The notes beneath the pieces were generated by a model. That model was not told the DNA's origin, made no database searches, and saw only the letters and a program-made list of their open reading frames with translations. This document shows positions 44,893-55,859 of a DNA stretch of 64,000 nt, piece after piece (position 1 is the stretch's first letter; each line of letters opens with the position of its first letter). This stretch comes from Chlorops oryzae (lineage: Eukaryota; Arthropoda; Insecta; Diptera; Chloropidae): the NCBI GenBank assembly GCA_020466095.1, contig CM035807.1, positions 77,498,595 through 77,562,594 on the forward strand, given 5' to 3'. The position numbers and the translations under genes are program-made.

Positions 44893-46119
44893 TAGGGTAA
44901 GGTCACCTTAAGTGGACTGCCACTTAGAGTGGACCCCCTGAATGTTTACTATATTGTGACAGTTTAAAGTACCCCTGTAGAAGATATGACTACTCCATGG
45001 TATGGTCTAAGAGTACTCGTAAATGTCCCAGTACTACTCCCACATGATTTCCTTCAAAATGTATTCAGCTGACGATTTAACACTGTGCTGTTATTGAAAA
45101 ATCTCTACTCGCATTTGAACAAGTGTAGAAGTGTAAGTTAATAGCCCAGAAAATGGGTCGGGCTGACAGGGATCGAACTCGAGCCCTTCAGATTGGTAAA
45201 CCAACACTCCTCCATCACACTATCGAGTCATCAGACTCAAAGTTTGGTTACCATCTATTGTCCGTATCTCTTCTCGTTCTTTTTCCTTTTCTCAAGGACA
45301 AGATAAAGCCCCCAATCTTCTACAGGGAAGTTATAAAGCCTCCAGCTGCATACATGTCATTTTGTTTACAAGCGAGCACTCCAAAAAAGAAAAAAAAAAT
45401 TTAAAAAAATAAAAAAAAAACATTGTGCATCTTAGTGCCTCCTACAAATAGTGTGAAAAACGACCTTTTAAGCTTAAAAAGTATATTTCTTGTTAGTTTG
45501 GGTATTGAACTTAATAGTTCCAAATCATTTGGAAATTTAAGTAGATGTTGCAAAAAAGTTTTGGTGGCTCACTTGAAATCGTATGATTCACCTTGAGTGG
45601 ACCACTGCTTGCAACCTTCATTGGATCGTCACAATTTTTTATTCTTAATATAAATGTGGCATGTTTATGGACATAAATAGACTTTGGAACAGTGTTAACA
45701 TGTTTTATGAGCTTTATTAAATTTTTTGGTGACTTTTAAATAGCATTTGGGCATGTCGTAGGGTAGAGCATCAGTATCAAAAGCTTTTTTACATGCAAAC
45801 ATTGTGACTCGGAGAATGACACTGAATCCGATGGTGAGTAGGCGAAGTTTTGTAACGATTATGATTAAACCGATTACCTTTTTTTTTGGTCTTTCGATCG
45901 TTTTTATGAAATTTCCCTCGGATGGTCCATTCAAGGTTGAATTATTTTCAAAATCAAATATTTATTTTTTATAACTAACATTTTGAAGTTCTGCTACCAT
46001 GGAAAGTTTCCTAGTAATATCGATCAACGAATGGTTTATAAAAACCACGGCTAACCTTCTTCACCAAATTTTTATTTCAACTTTTGCTTTGGGGGTCCAT
46101 AAAAGGTGACATTACCCTA
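44893..46119. mobile_element. 1.23 kb inverted-repeat element (ends TAGGGTAA..GTCACCTT)
   Basis: The left end TAGGGTAAGGTCACCTTAAG and the right end, inverted TAGGGTAATGTCACCTTTTA, differ at few positions over about 25 bp. Internal motifs AAGTGGAC, AGAGTGGACC and GAGTGGACC recur. A minus-strand tRNA-like SINE lies inside near 45.2 kb. No transposase frame was recognised. Target duplication is not clear. Confidence 0.6.
45160..45240 (-). repeat. tRNA-derived SINE copy
   Basis: On the minus strand the B box is GAGTTCGATCCC (45,169-45,180) and the A-box-like sequence is CGATAGTGTGATGGAGG (45,209-45,226). It carries the CTGTCAGCCCGACCC trailer after the B box. It is embedded in the 1.23 kb inverted-repeat element. 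Confidence 0.6.
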
Positions 46120-46605
46120 CTAAACGGGTCACGAGGTAAAGCCTTAGCAAGTCTGCAACTTAATTCTCGGCTAGACTTTTCGAGATCTAGTATTTCAAAA
46201 TGACCTGTATCCAATCTGGCAAAGTATTTTCACGAAATGCAGTAAAAATTTTGTTTAGATTCGATGACCTGAAGAATGTTTTATGTATTATTAGTGCAAT
46301 CCCTGTAACAAGCAGTAGGTAAATTTTCTATAAAAAAACTAGTACTTTTACTTTAAGAACTATCAGAACTTTAAATTATACATTACATGTTCTTACAATG
46401 CAGCCCCGATAGGCGGAGACTACACAAGAAGAAGAAAAATCACAAATTCTTACAAGCAAACTCTGTAGAATTTCATGTTCATTTACCATGTAGCATGTGC
46501 AACTAAAGTTTTTCTAGTATTTCTAATGCTCGCATATTCTTTTTTTTTAGCCAAAAAAGGTATATTCCCTTAAAACTTTCGGGTTTTAAGGGATGTCGCA
46601 CTATA

Positions 46606-47124
46606 AACAAGTAAGGGTGTTATAGTCATGCGAGCCTGACAATAAAATACCCGACACAGACAGACATGTTCAAATAGTTTTTAATATCAAGAGGTGTTTA
46701 AGGCCATAAGGGGACCCATATACCGACTTGTTAAATTTCTTTATGAAAACTGCTCCTTTGCCACGCCCACTTTTCCAATTTTTGTTGAAATCTAATCGGA
46801 GACTTAAATATACGCTGGAGGTACCCTTAAAAATGGACCGATCGGGTCCATTCTCGAACTTGTTCTTACTCATGTCCCCGCATGAGCACGCATACCAATT
46901 TTTGTCAAGATAGCTCAACTCCTTCGATCTGATAACTGTTTACAGACAGACAGACAGACAGACGGACAGATGGACAGACGGACATGTCTAAATCGAATCT
47001 CCTGGTGACGCTGATTATTTCTATATATATTTTGTATGGTCTTTCTCGACTGGTTCTGGGTGTTACACACAACCACACAAACGCAATATACCTACCCTCG
47101 ACACAGAGTGTGTCGGGTACAAAA
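46606..47124 (+). mobile_element. Mini-me-like repeat, family A, short full-ended copy
   Basis: The left end is AACAAGTAAGGGTGTTATAG and the right end is the hairpin CGACACA-GAG-TGTGTCG with GGGTACAAAA. It contains (ACAG)n(GGAC)n and the core. Relative to the 40.5 kb copy, most of the middle is deleted between GCTGGAGGTACCC and the preceding TATAC. Confidence 0.8.
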
Positions 47125-47139
47125 CTCCCAAGAAATCAT

Positions 47140-47322
47140 TAGTACTTAACTAGTGCAAATATATACAATTGCGGCCCAACGAACTAGTACTACACTGGTC
47201 CAAAGTGCACCCTTTTCTCTACATATTTTATGCTGATTTTCTAAAGAATATTATACGGGCAGGGGCTTAGAAAATAACTAGTACTGATGGCCGGCCTTTG
47301 CACCAGTTAAGAACTAGTAAAT
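47140..47322. mobile_element. ~185-bp inverted-repeat MITE
   Basis: TTAGTACTTAACTAGTGCAAA on the left pairs with the inverse of TTTGCACCAGTTAAGAACTAG on the right with about three mismatches. ACTAGTACT recurs inside both arms. It lies 15 bp from the end of the preceding mini-me-like copy. Confidence 0.5.
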
Positions 47323-50300
47323 CACTTGCTTCAGCGAAGGGCTTGCACATCCTTGCATAAGTGTAATAGACAGACACCCAACCAACATAAGTTCGCTTAG
47401 TTGACGGAATTCATCACCTGATTTAATTTATTTTTATCTCATAACACTTATACTTCTGGCTATAACTTGACTATTTTCTTTAAAATTTAATCTTAGAACA
47501 TAACTCTTTTCTCTCTTTGAAGTACCTACATTTGATTATTAAACGATTTATATAACATTTTTTTCTAAAATCTCAGTGTCTTTATTACAAAAAGCAAGCT
47601 ACCACAAACTGCCACTTTTCACTCGATTCCGTAAAGCTGTAGCTGGGCACATTAATTTCCCTAGAAAAAGGATAGTTCCTTTCGCTACACATCGAACATC
47701 AGGCCAGTCGTTTGCCTTACATGCTTTACATATCCAGTTTAATTGCACACCTTACTGCGCCAGACATAGCCGCAGCAGCGGCAGCGGCAGCAGCATCCAC
47801 ACATGCAGCACAACGCTCTCAACTGCATTTTCCGCATCAGGCTATTTCGAGTGCAAGAGTCTTGTGTTGGTGCATTTATATAACGGATGCATATGTGTAA
47901 CATTTGAATAGAGAACGCGTCCGCCCGTCCGTCCGTGCATGTGCTTTTGCATTTAATACAATCAACAACTCTCTTGCACTTATGCAACCCTTTTCATATT
48001 CTTCTCCCCTGAACACCCAACCACCCATTTCGTTTTTTGTCCAAAGCAAAGCGCATAAAATATGAAATTCATCCTAAAGCGATTTCAAGAGCAATTTTTG
48101 TTGTATGTTGTCTTGTTGCTTTGCTTGGACTGCATTTTCATTAAAACATTTTCCGACTATCAAAGCGCGACAATATCGTTCGTAAGTATTGAAGTAAGTC
48201 GTGAGCCAGAGAGGGCTATATATATATATATTTTTATATTATATATATGTGTGTGTGTGTGGAAGGGAGTGCGAGAGCGCCTTCGAGGGTGGGAATTAAG
48301 GACACAACTACTGCAAGGATTGCAGCTCAACAGTTTTTCAAATACTTAAAAAAAAAATTCGAAAAATAAAAATCCCAAGCCTCTGAGAATTTATATGAAA
48401 AATGCAAAAAACAAAAATAAAAGAAAAGTGAAACAAGAAGAGAAAATTGGTCGACATCGACCATCGACCATCGACGAGAATCGCGAGAACGACGATGATG
48501 AATGGAGAATGGGATGGGATGGGGTGGTGAGTTGCGAGAGTGAGATGATGGTGCTTGCTAACTGCCTAACAACCTTTTAAAACGCACGTCTGTCAGTGTA
48601 TGCTTTGGACATCGCTCGTTCCCTTTTACCCTTGCCATATTCGCTTTCAATTGTTTCTTGTTGTTTTTCTTCCTGCTTGCTGCTTGCTGCACGAGTGCTT
48701 TCCATTGCTTTCCATTTGGGTTTTTTTCTCCCAACTGTTTTTCTTGCCTTTGCTGCTTCTGTGCACTATGACGCAGTGCAGTATATTTGCCGGCTTGTCC
48801 GGCTATCCTGCATAGAGTATGATTCGCCCTCGGGCGTCTGATCTGCCCATAAACTTCGATGCCAACTACAACCACTACAACAACAGCAACGATGGCAGCC
48901 GAACACACAAAAAAAAAAGGTTGAAACAACAACAAAAACAACCACGATGATGACTCGTCGTGCATCACTCGGCATCCCCCGTTTTGTTTGTGCACCAAGC
49001 GGCCTTTTCGCGTTGCTCCGCGCCTCGGCCTTTGCTTCATGCATTTATTCAGGCTGCGGCGCTGCAGTCGTGATACTTGTTGTTTTTGTTGTTGTTATTC
49101 TTGTTGCTGCTGCGACGGCTGGCTTTTACTTCTCGCAAAAGTGAAAGTTTTTGCTGATCCTTTTCTGTGGGGTGTGCGGCTCGACAAGCATTTCCATATG
49201 TGTTTGCTTTTATTTGCGTGTGTTTATGTATGTATGTGTGTGTATGTGTGTACGCTAGTTGCGCTAGACTTTATTGTTGTACTTTTTCCTTCTCTTTTTT
49301 GCTGCCATCGTTGTTGCTTTTGTTGGCGCATAGTCTGCATTGCTATCAAAGCGATGCCATACAACAAGTTCCCGTGCGTCATTATCATCATCATTATCAT
49401 TATCACCGTCATCGTTATCGTTATGGGCATAGCCAAAGTGCCCTCCTATTGCAGAAATTTCTTCTACACCAAAAATATTTCGCCAAACAAAAATTTATTT
49501 TTATAAAAGACACCAAGTAAAATGTAGGTAGGGAAATGATGAAAAAAATGTCGGAAAAATGAGGAAAGCGAAGTAAAAATTTTTATAAAATACTTATATC
49601 AAGTATTGAAACAATCAAAACACTTGAGCGCAACAAAAAAATGTGCATAATTTTTTTCAGTGCATCAGCAACAACAGCGCAGTCTTTTTTCATCACCGTC
49701 TCAACGACTGGCACATTCGTTGCAATGCTTCAAAAAAAAAAAAAAAAACACCACAGGGTTGCTGCTCGCCTTCTATATTCACCCATACCGAAAATTTATC
49801 GTATTGTTGGCCCCCCGAACCCCTCTATGTTCGCTTTGCATGTTGACTGCTGCAGTTTGCATGTGGAAATTTGTCGCTGGCGCCGGCAGCGGCTCTATCT
49901 CATATCGCAAGTACCTATGGCTGTGTGTGATTGAGTTTGTTTGTATGTGTGCGTCTATTTGTTTAGATGCGCCACCAAATTTCGTTGCAGCAACATGACG
50001 ATAACGACAACGACAGGGCCATCGACATCGGCATCGACAAAGACAACGACAACCATGACGATGATGAGGGCAAAACAACATGTATGCGAGAAGCTAGTGA
50101 GGGATAGAACTAGCTTCAGCTTCATGTGTCGCCAACATTTGGAATCCCTTTTCCAGTTTTGCGTTCTTCATTGATTTTTACTGCTTTTGGGCAACGTGTA
50201 AAGCGCATTCTCTGAGTCAATGGCGACGTTCTCAAGTTCCGAGCCCCCCAGCCCCGAACGCCGTAACTCGTCGCTTAATCATAGTTGTAGAATGGCGTAT

Positions 50301-51866
50301 GCGGCTGTTATAACTGTTATAACTGCATTGAAATGAAAATTCATTTGTACCTCAGTTTTGGGCCACCCCATCGAACCCTCTTAAACCCCAGTCGCCCCAC
50401 TCCCCTAACCCACTGTCCATCACTCTGGCAATGAAACTTTGTGCTTTACCGTTTGTTATTCCTATGCATGCGACATTTGTAGGAAGTGTTTGTGGGACTG
50501 CTGAGAAGAAAAGAAGAAAATCACAGACGACAAGGAAATGAGTGAAATTCATTTTGCTCATGCATTCGTATTTTAACATATCTACTTATATATTGTATGT
50601 ACAAAAGCCGTGATAGAAATTCTCGTAGTACAGATCGTAGTGGTTGTATTTCTCATAGTAGTAAGTACTGAATCAGCAGGGTTTTCCTTTTCATATTTTC
50701 ATTCCGATTGCATTCGCTCGCGACACTCTGAGTGTGGTGGGGTGGATTTGAATTCTTTCCTGTTTCGTTTCTTCTTCGTCTTCGTCTTCTTATTCATGTT
50801 TTTTTCTACACCTTTCACTGTTCCGCATTTTGTTGGGTTTGAGTTGGTAATTTGCTTGCATTCCTGTTTAACTTTCATTTTATATTGTCTTCTACTCTTT
50901 ATTAATTTTCTTTTCTTTCTTTTTTTTTTTTTTTTGGTTTTTGTTGTTGTTATATTGAAGTTATTTGCGCGGCGGTGAATTTTTTTTTTTGCATTCGTCG
51001 TCTATGCTGCCGCAGGAAATGAATTTTCCTTTTTACTTTCGGGTTTTATTTTCCTTCATCTCTTTTTTTTCATTCCAATTACTTCTCTTTTTCGTCTCCA
51101 TTCTGTATACACTTGAAAAATTTATAGAATGCAGATGGAAATCGTTTTATGCAAAGCTTTGGTCAGTTTGTTTTCCTCGAAGCAATAGAAAATCACAATA
51201 AAAATATTAAAAAAAAAAACGTTGCATAGTGCGCTGGGCGAGCTAGTGTGGCGGTGTCGTATTATTTTTAGTTTGAAATTTGATTTTATCGATACGAATG
51301 TAATCCGTTTAAAAGCAATGCGAATGGAAAGATAGATATGCAAATGCAAGTAAAAAAAAAGAAGTAGGAAGGAATGCTTGTTAATTACCGACGAGAACCG
51401 ATTGGCTTGCGTGGAGTGGAGGAGTGCAACGTTTTAATTAGAGGAATATTGGCTCGAACATAAGACAGATAACTGATGGAATATTGAGTGCGGAAAAAGC
51501 TTGGTTGTTCAAATTTAGCTTTCATACATTGCATATGTCCTTCCTATCAAATCCTCTTCATGCAATCATCTTCAATGGTGTGAAATGCAGCAATGTGTAA
51601 TTACTTTTTCCCTCAAGTTGGTGGAGTTGAAATTCCAGTGAAAATTGCTTATATTGCCGGAAGCAATTTCTTGCCTTAGTGGTTGAAGCTGCATGGCTCG
51701 AAAGAGGAAGAAGGCAAAAACATTTTTTTTTTTTGGTGCTCAAATTGAAATCGGTATGGAAAGTGTTGGCAGTCAAGGAACGAAATGAATGTGTTTTATT
51801 TTTTATTTTCTTTATCTTTGTCGTTCAAGAGAGGCTCTGGGATAGCTTTTTCAACATACTTACATA
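47323..51866. other. GC-richer, microsatellite-rich spacer, no gene identified
   Basis: Contains GCAGCGGCAG repeats (47,771-47,796), a (TA)n(TG)n microsatellite (48,216-48,261), CGACCAT repeats (about 48,455-48,476), TGT/TTG runs (49,080-49,110), CATCATTATCA runs (49,385-49,425) and GACAACGACA runs near 50,000. Many overlapping frames on both strands come from these repeats. Texture is like fly regulatory DNA around a large gene. No conserved protein seen. Confidence 0.45.
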
Positions 51867-52012
51867 CAGTGTAATCTCTCTTAAGTGGACACCTGCGGGC
51901 CCAAAAAATATATCCGCTTAAGAGGAAACTATTTGAGCAGCAGGAATTCTAGAGCCTTCCCAAAAAGTGTCCCTTCAAGAGAGGTGTCCGCTTAAAAGGA
52001 GTGTCTGCACTG
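51867..52012. mobile_element. 146-bp Tigger-type MITE
   Basis: The ends CAGTGTAATCTCTCTTAAG and, inverted, CAGTGCAGACACTCCTTTTA carry the AAGTGGACACCT / AAGCGGACACCT motifs typical of Tigger-like termini. TA precedes the left end. The right side no longer shows TA. Confidence 0.55.
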
Positions 52013-52041
52013 AACGATAGCGCGGGTCGATTCAATTTCGC

Positions 52042-52211
52042 AAAAATGGTATAGCAAAATGGTAATCTACGGAAAATTCGAAGAAAAATTCCCTCAGAAA
52101 CCATGGTCCTGAAATCAATCACTGTTCCGCTCAAATCGACCTCAAAATTTGTTTCTGAGGGAAATTTTCTTAGAATTTTCCGTAGATTACCATTTTGATA
52201 TACCATTTTTG
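52042..52211. repeat. Fold-back sequence with 60-bp arms
   Basis: Arms at 52,042-52,101 and 52,151-52,211 are near-perfect inverted copies (for example GGTAATCTACGGAAAATTC and CCCTCAGAAAC with their inverses), enclosing a 49-bp loop. Transcribed from either strand, it would form a long hairpin RNA. No element ends or frame were recognised inside. Confidence 0.75.
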
Positions 52212-52366
52212 ATTTTTTCCCCCCACCTATATAAATGGACCCACCCTACTGTACATACATATCGTTCAAGAACACTTTACTCCATTTTTTTTATATTTTT
52301 TTTTTATTTAATTTTCAGCAAAGGAGAGTGAACAGAGCTTCCGCAAAATTTGTAGTATTTTTCCAA

Positions 52367-52400
<34 letters not shown>

Positions 52401-53570
52401 GGTAATTTAAAAACAAGTAAATATTTCCTCAAAAATAATGCAAAACTTCAAGAGATTGTTGTGTATTGAATGGATAAACTTTTTTCCATCCATTCTTCGG
52501 AAACCTTTTTTCCATACCAAATATTCTGCAATGCGACAATATGGTGAGCGCCTAAAAGGACAAAACCCAATTAATCTAAATCCCAAAGCATTATCTCCAA
52601 TTCGTTCGTTTCCTTTATTCAATATTTGCTTTCTTTTTTTTTTTTTTTTAAATACCGAAAGTAAAGAAAGAAACCGAAAGAAAAAAAAAAGAGACGCGAA
52701 GATGTAAATTTTTACATTCCTTATATGAGCAAAAAAAAAGAGGAGAGAAATGAAACGGAGTGATATAATAAAATTTATCTTGAACTTGAACTTGAGACTT
52801 TGGAGGGAAAACAGACAGCCAGCCAGACCCACCAACAATAAAAGCAACAAAAACATGCAAAAGTGTTAGTAACATTAACGATAAAGGCACGTAAGAAAAC
52901 GAACTCAAGTATCGTCTCGTTCCGTTTCGTTTCGTTTCGTCTTTCATGTCGTATACGTAATATTAATAAATGTGAGCACACATACGCCGACGACCAGATA
53001 CATCGAATGCATACATATATAGATACATACATACATACATTCATATACATATATATTTATATAAATATGGAGGTGGGTTTGTTTGTTCGTATGTCTGTAT
53101 ATGCATGCATCACCTACCGCGTGCGGATATTAAAATATTCGTAAACATTAAGACACCACAGCTTCAATCTCGTCAGCATCAAAGAGTGCCAGCCCCATGT
53201 GCTGCCCTGCCCGCTCGGCTCTGCTCTACGCTGTGCTCCGTATGACGTGTTTATTGTTGCTGCTGCTCTCGTTTCCCTTAATGATGTTCATGATGGCAAT
53301 ATTCCTGCTGCTTTACGGTTATAAATATTTGTTGGAAGATAGAATTGCTTTCACTTAATTTTCTTCTTTATTTTTCTCTCCTTTTTTTCCTTTTTATCGT
53401 CTCCTTTTTCGGTGTAAAATCTTGCTCTACTTTTCGAACGAAATTTCACGTTTTCAGAGACCGCTCGTTTTTGTGCCACATTTGATTTGATTTATTATGA
53501 AAATAGAAGACGCTCAATAAGACTTAGGTACATAAATTTTTTTTATTTTGTTCTATCGTCCTGTGAATCA
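52212..53570. other. AT-rich spacer with T runs and CATA repeats
   Basis: Long T runs near 52,371-52,393 and 52,630; TTTCGTTTCGTTTCG at about 52,925; ATACATACATA at about 53,014-53,045. The 149- and 99-codon minus-strand frames are compositional. No gene recognised. Confidence 0.55.
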
Positions 53571-53583
53571 ACATGTCATCAAT
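53571..53583 (+). other. Very short candidate start exon (MSSI)
   Basis: ATCAACATGTCATCAATCG is followed by the good donor sequence GTAAGGC. The ATG has an ideal fly context (CAACATG). It would encode MSSI and the first base of a glycine codon if spliced to an exon starting with G. That is too little sequence to identify a gene, and no matching second exon was found. Confidence 0.15.
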
Positions 53584-53850
53584 CGGTAAGGCACATACAA
53601 ATGTACATTTACAATTAGTTTTGATTAGACATATTAAAGCTGCCACGAAGATAAGAGCCCCTTTTCAAGGGGTCTTTTCTAAACATAACTAAATTGGTTA
53701 CAAATAAGTTCAAGGCGTGTTTTAGTCAATGAAAATAGGAAATATTGTGCAGACTCTATGGAATTGCATTGGTTCTAGTTTTATAATAATTCAATTGTTG
53801 ATAAGCTAAACAGTTTCTAATAAATGTTTTTTCTTCTTCTTTCGTTTCAG

Positions 53851-54004
53851 GTAATTATATCGGAAAAATTTATTTTCTACTGGATAGATAAGAAGCTGAA
53901 AATGATTCGAGGTCTGTTCTTGACCTCTTGTTACAGTCAACGTTGTAATATTGAAGCAGCGAATTCCAATAATCGTGCTCCAGATGTGATCACGAAGGCC
54001 ACAG
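53851..54004 (+). other. Candidate 154-bp internal exon
   Basis: A strong acceptor, TTCTTCTTCTTTCGTTTCAG, ends at 53,850, and a donor CCACAG/GTGAAA follows at 54,004/54,005. The whole interval is open in one frame, reading VIISEKFIFYWIDKKLK, then MIRGLFLTSCYSQRCNIE, then a stretch ending APDVITKATG. The composition is more balanced than that of the flanks. The right boundary lies 20 bp before a mini-me-like insertion. I do not recognise the protein. It may be a real exon, an exonised transposon fragment or chance. Confidence 0.3.
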
Positions 54005-54024
54005 GTGAAAAATAACTTTGAAAA

Positions 54025-54431
54025 AACAAGGGTGTTATAGTCATGCGAGCCTGACAATAAAATACCCGACACAAACACACATGATTAAATAATTTTTTGG
54101 AACCACGCCCAAAAAAACAGGACCACTAAGAAAGAATATTCAATTTTTTTGCCATGCCCACATTTTCAATTTTTTTTGAATTCTAATCGGAGGCTTAAAT
54201 ATACGCTCAAATTCTAAGTTTCATTGAAATATTTCGAAAAAGTCCGATTTTGAGGCAGTTTTGGGATTTTTGTGACAGACCCTAGTACTGGAGATACCCC
54301 TAAAAATGGTCCGATCGGGTCGATTCTCAAACTTGTTCTTACTCATGTCGCCGTGAGCACGCTTACCAAATTTTGTCAAGATAGCTTAACTCCTGTGATA
54401 AGATAACTGTATACAGACAGACAGACAGACA

Positions 54432-54467
<36 letters not shown>

Positions 54468-54615
54468 GGACGGACGGATGTCTAAATCGAATCTCCTGGT
54501 GACGCTGATCATTTCTATATATATTTTGTATGGTCTATCTCGACTGGTTCTGGGTGTTATACACAACCACACAAACGCAATATACCCTCGGCACAGAGTG
54601 CGTCGGGTATAAAAA
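54025..54615 (+). mobile_element. Mini-me-like repeat, family A, full-ended copy
   Basis: Starts AACAAGGGTGTTATAGTCAT and ends with the hairpin region CGGCACA-GAG-TGCGTCG plus GGGTATAAAA. It has a long (ACAG)n(GGAC)n tract at about 54,413-54,478 and the TTTCTATATATATTTTG core flank. The first stem pair changes relative to other copies. Confidence 0.8.
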
Positions 54616-54631
54616 TGTGAGCAGAAAGAAT

Positions 54632-54850
54632 TAAGGGTGTTACAGTTAGGCGAGTCTGAATAAAATCGGAAATATCAGACATTGGACGAACGGTTAGCTA
54701 TATATGTTTGAATATTTTTATATAACAAGCCCCCCAAGGCAGCTACGACCATTAAGACTTGATCTGATATACTTAGTCCATTCTCGAAACTTTTCTTACT
54801 CATTTTCCACAATACTCATACTAAATTTTGCCAAGATAGCTACCCTGTAG
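54632..54850 (+). mobile_element. Mini-me-like repeat, family A, decayed left part
   Basis: AAGGGTGTTACAGTTAGGCGAG begins the copy, and CATTCTCGAA, TTCTTACTCAT, ACTAAATTTTG and CAAGATAGCT follow in family order. It stops before the microsatellite. It may be the left half of the copy whose right half begins near 55.6 kb. Confidence 0.55.
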
Positions 54851-55205
54851 TAAATGTGGAGCAAATTGACCCCAATGTCACCAGTGCTGCACCAGAGACG
54901 AAAGAACCAAACACACGGACAGTAGAATCTTACTATTGACATGGTCAACGAGGGCGTCCACAGTTCAATTTTCTCGACCATTCGTGTTATAAATTTTCTG
55001 TACGCGAATCACAGGGCTCTCTGCATGCTCACGCACACGCACGAGTTCGAAAAATGGAATATTTCCTGCGCGTGAGCAACATGACAGCTGAGTAAAACAA
55101 TTGAAAAAAGGAATATAACAGTGCTGTAGAAACTATTGAGTACATTTTTAAGATACTTGGTACCACGGGGGCATACTTTTCTTGATCAATCAAATAATAT
55201 GCATT

Positions 55206-55343
55206 ATGGGTATTCATTCAAACCCTCGAAGGAGTGAACTCTGAGAACTTCTTTGCGTTAACTGTCAAAATACATGGAAGCTTTGACGTCAGTTGAAAAA
55301 GTTCTCAAAGTTCACTAAGTTCAAGGTCTGAATGAATACCCAT
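55206..55343. mobile_element. 138-bp MITE with long inverted ends
   Basis: ATGGGTATTCATTCAAACCC on the left and the inverse of GGTCTGAATGAATACCCAT on the right form inverted repeats of almost 50 bp, including GTGAACT.TGAGAACTT. Almost the whole element is a hairpin. Flanks are compatible with a TA or 3-bp duplication. Confidence 0.7.
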
Positions 55344-55602
55344 ATTAAGTTTTATTTTCTTTTAAGCTTCGATGTCTATACTTATGATTTCTATAATTTA
55401 TTTGTTAAGTAAAAAGGGAATATTACATTCCGTTCATATAAAATAAGACGAGTACAAGAGTTGCTAAAAATGTACTGAGTCAAGATCAGATCCAAAACCC
55501 CAGCAATGACATGTTCATGCATACGCATTATTGGAAATTGCATTTTCCCGCAGCTCCTGCAGCAGGAAATTTCCTGCAGCTCCTGCGCAATTGGAATTCA
55601 GG

Positions 55603-55795
55603 CTTAACTTATTCGATGAGAAAACTGTACACAGACAGACAGACAGACAGACAAACGGATATGGCTAAATCTAATCTCCCGGCGAATCTGGACATTTCTA
55701 TTCACATATGGTCTATCTCCAGTGTGTTTTGACGTTACACACAAACGCATAAACGAAATATAACCTCGATATGGAGTATGTCGGATAGGGTTAGA
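55603..55795 (+). mobile_element. Mini-me-like repeat, family A, decayed right part
   Basis: Contains TTCGATGAGAAAACTGTACA, (CAGA)n, GGATATGGCTAAATCTAATC, GGTCTATCTC, GTTACACACA and the 3' AAACGCATAAACGAAATATA. The terminal hairpin is decayed (CTCGATATGGAGTATGTCGG). It matches the missing half of the 54.6 kb fragment. Confidence 0.6.
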
Positions 55796-55859
55796 AAAAA
55801 TTAATAAAAATTAAAGGAAAAATTGTTAATTTAAAAGAATAATTTAGAATGTTCACACT

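Noticed and set aside
48558..49506. 160- and 172-codon frames on opposite strands
   Set aside because: They are mutually overlapping, rich in Val/Leu/Cys runs from TGT/TTG repeats, and lack any family motif.
52407..52947. 149- and 99-codon minus-strand frames
   Set aside because: Phe/Leu-rich products of A-rich sequence; no membrane-protein family pattern beyond composition.
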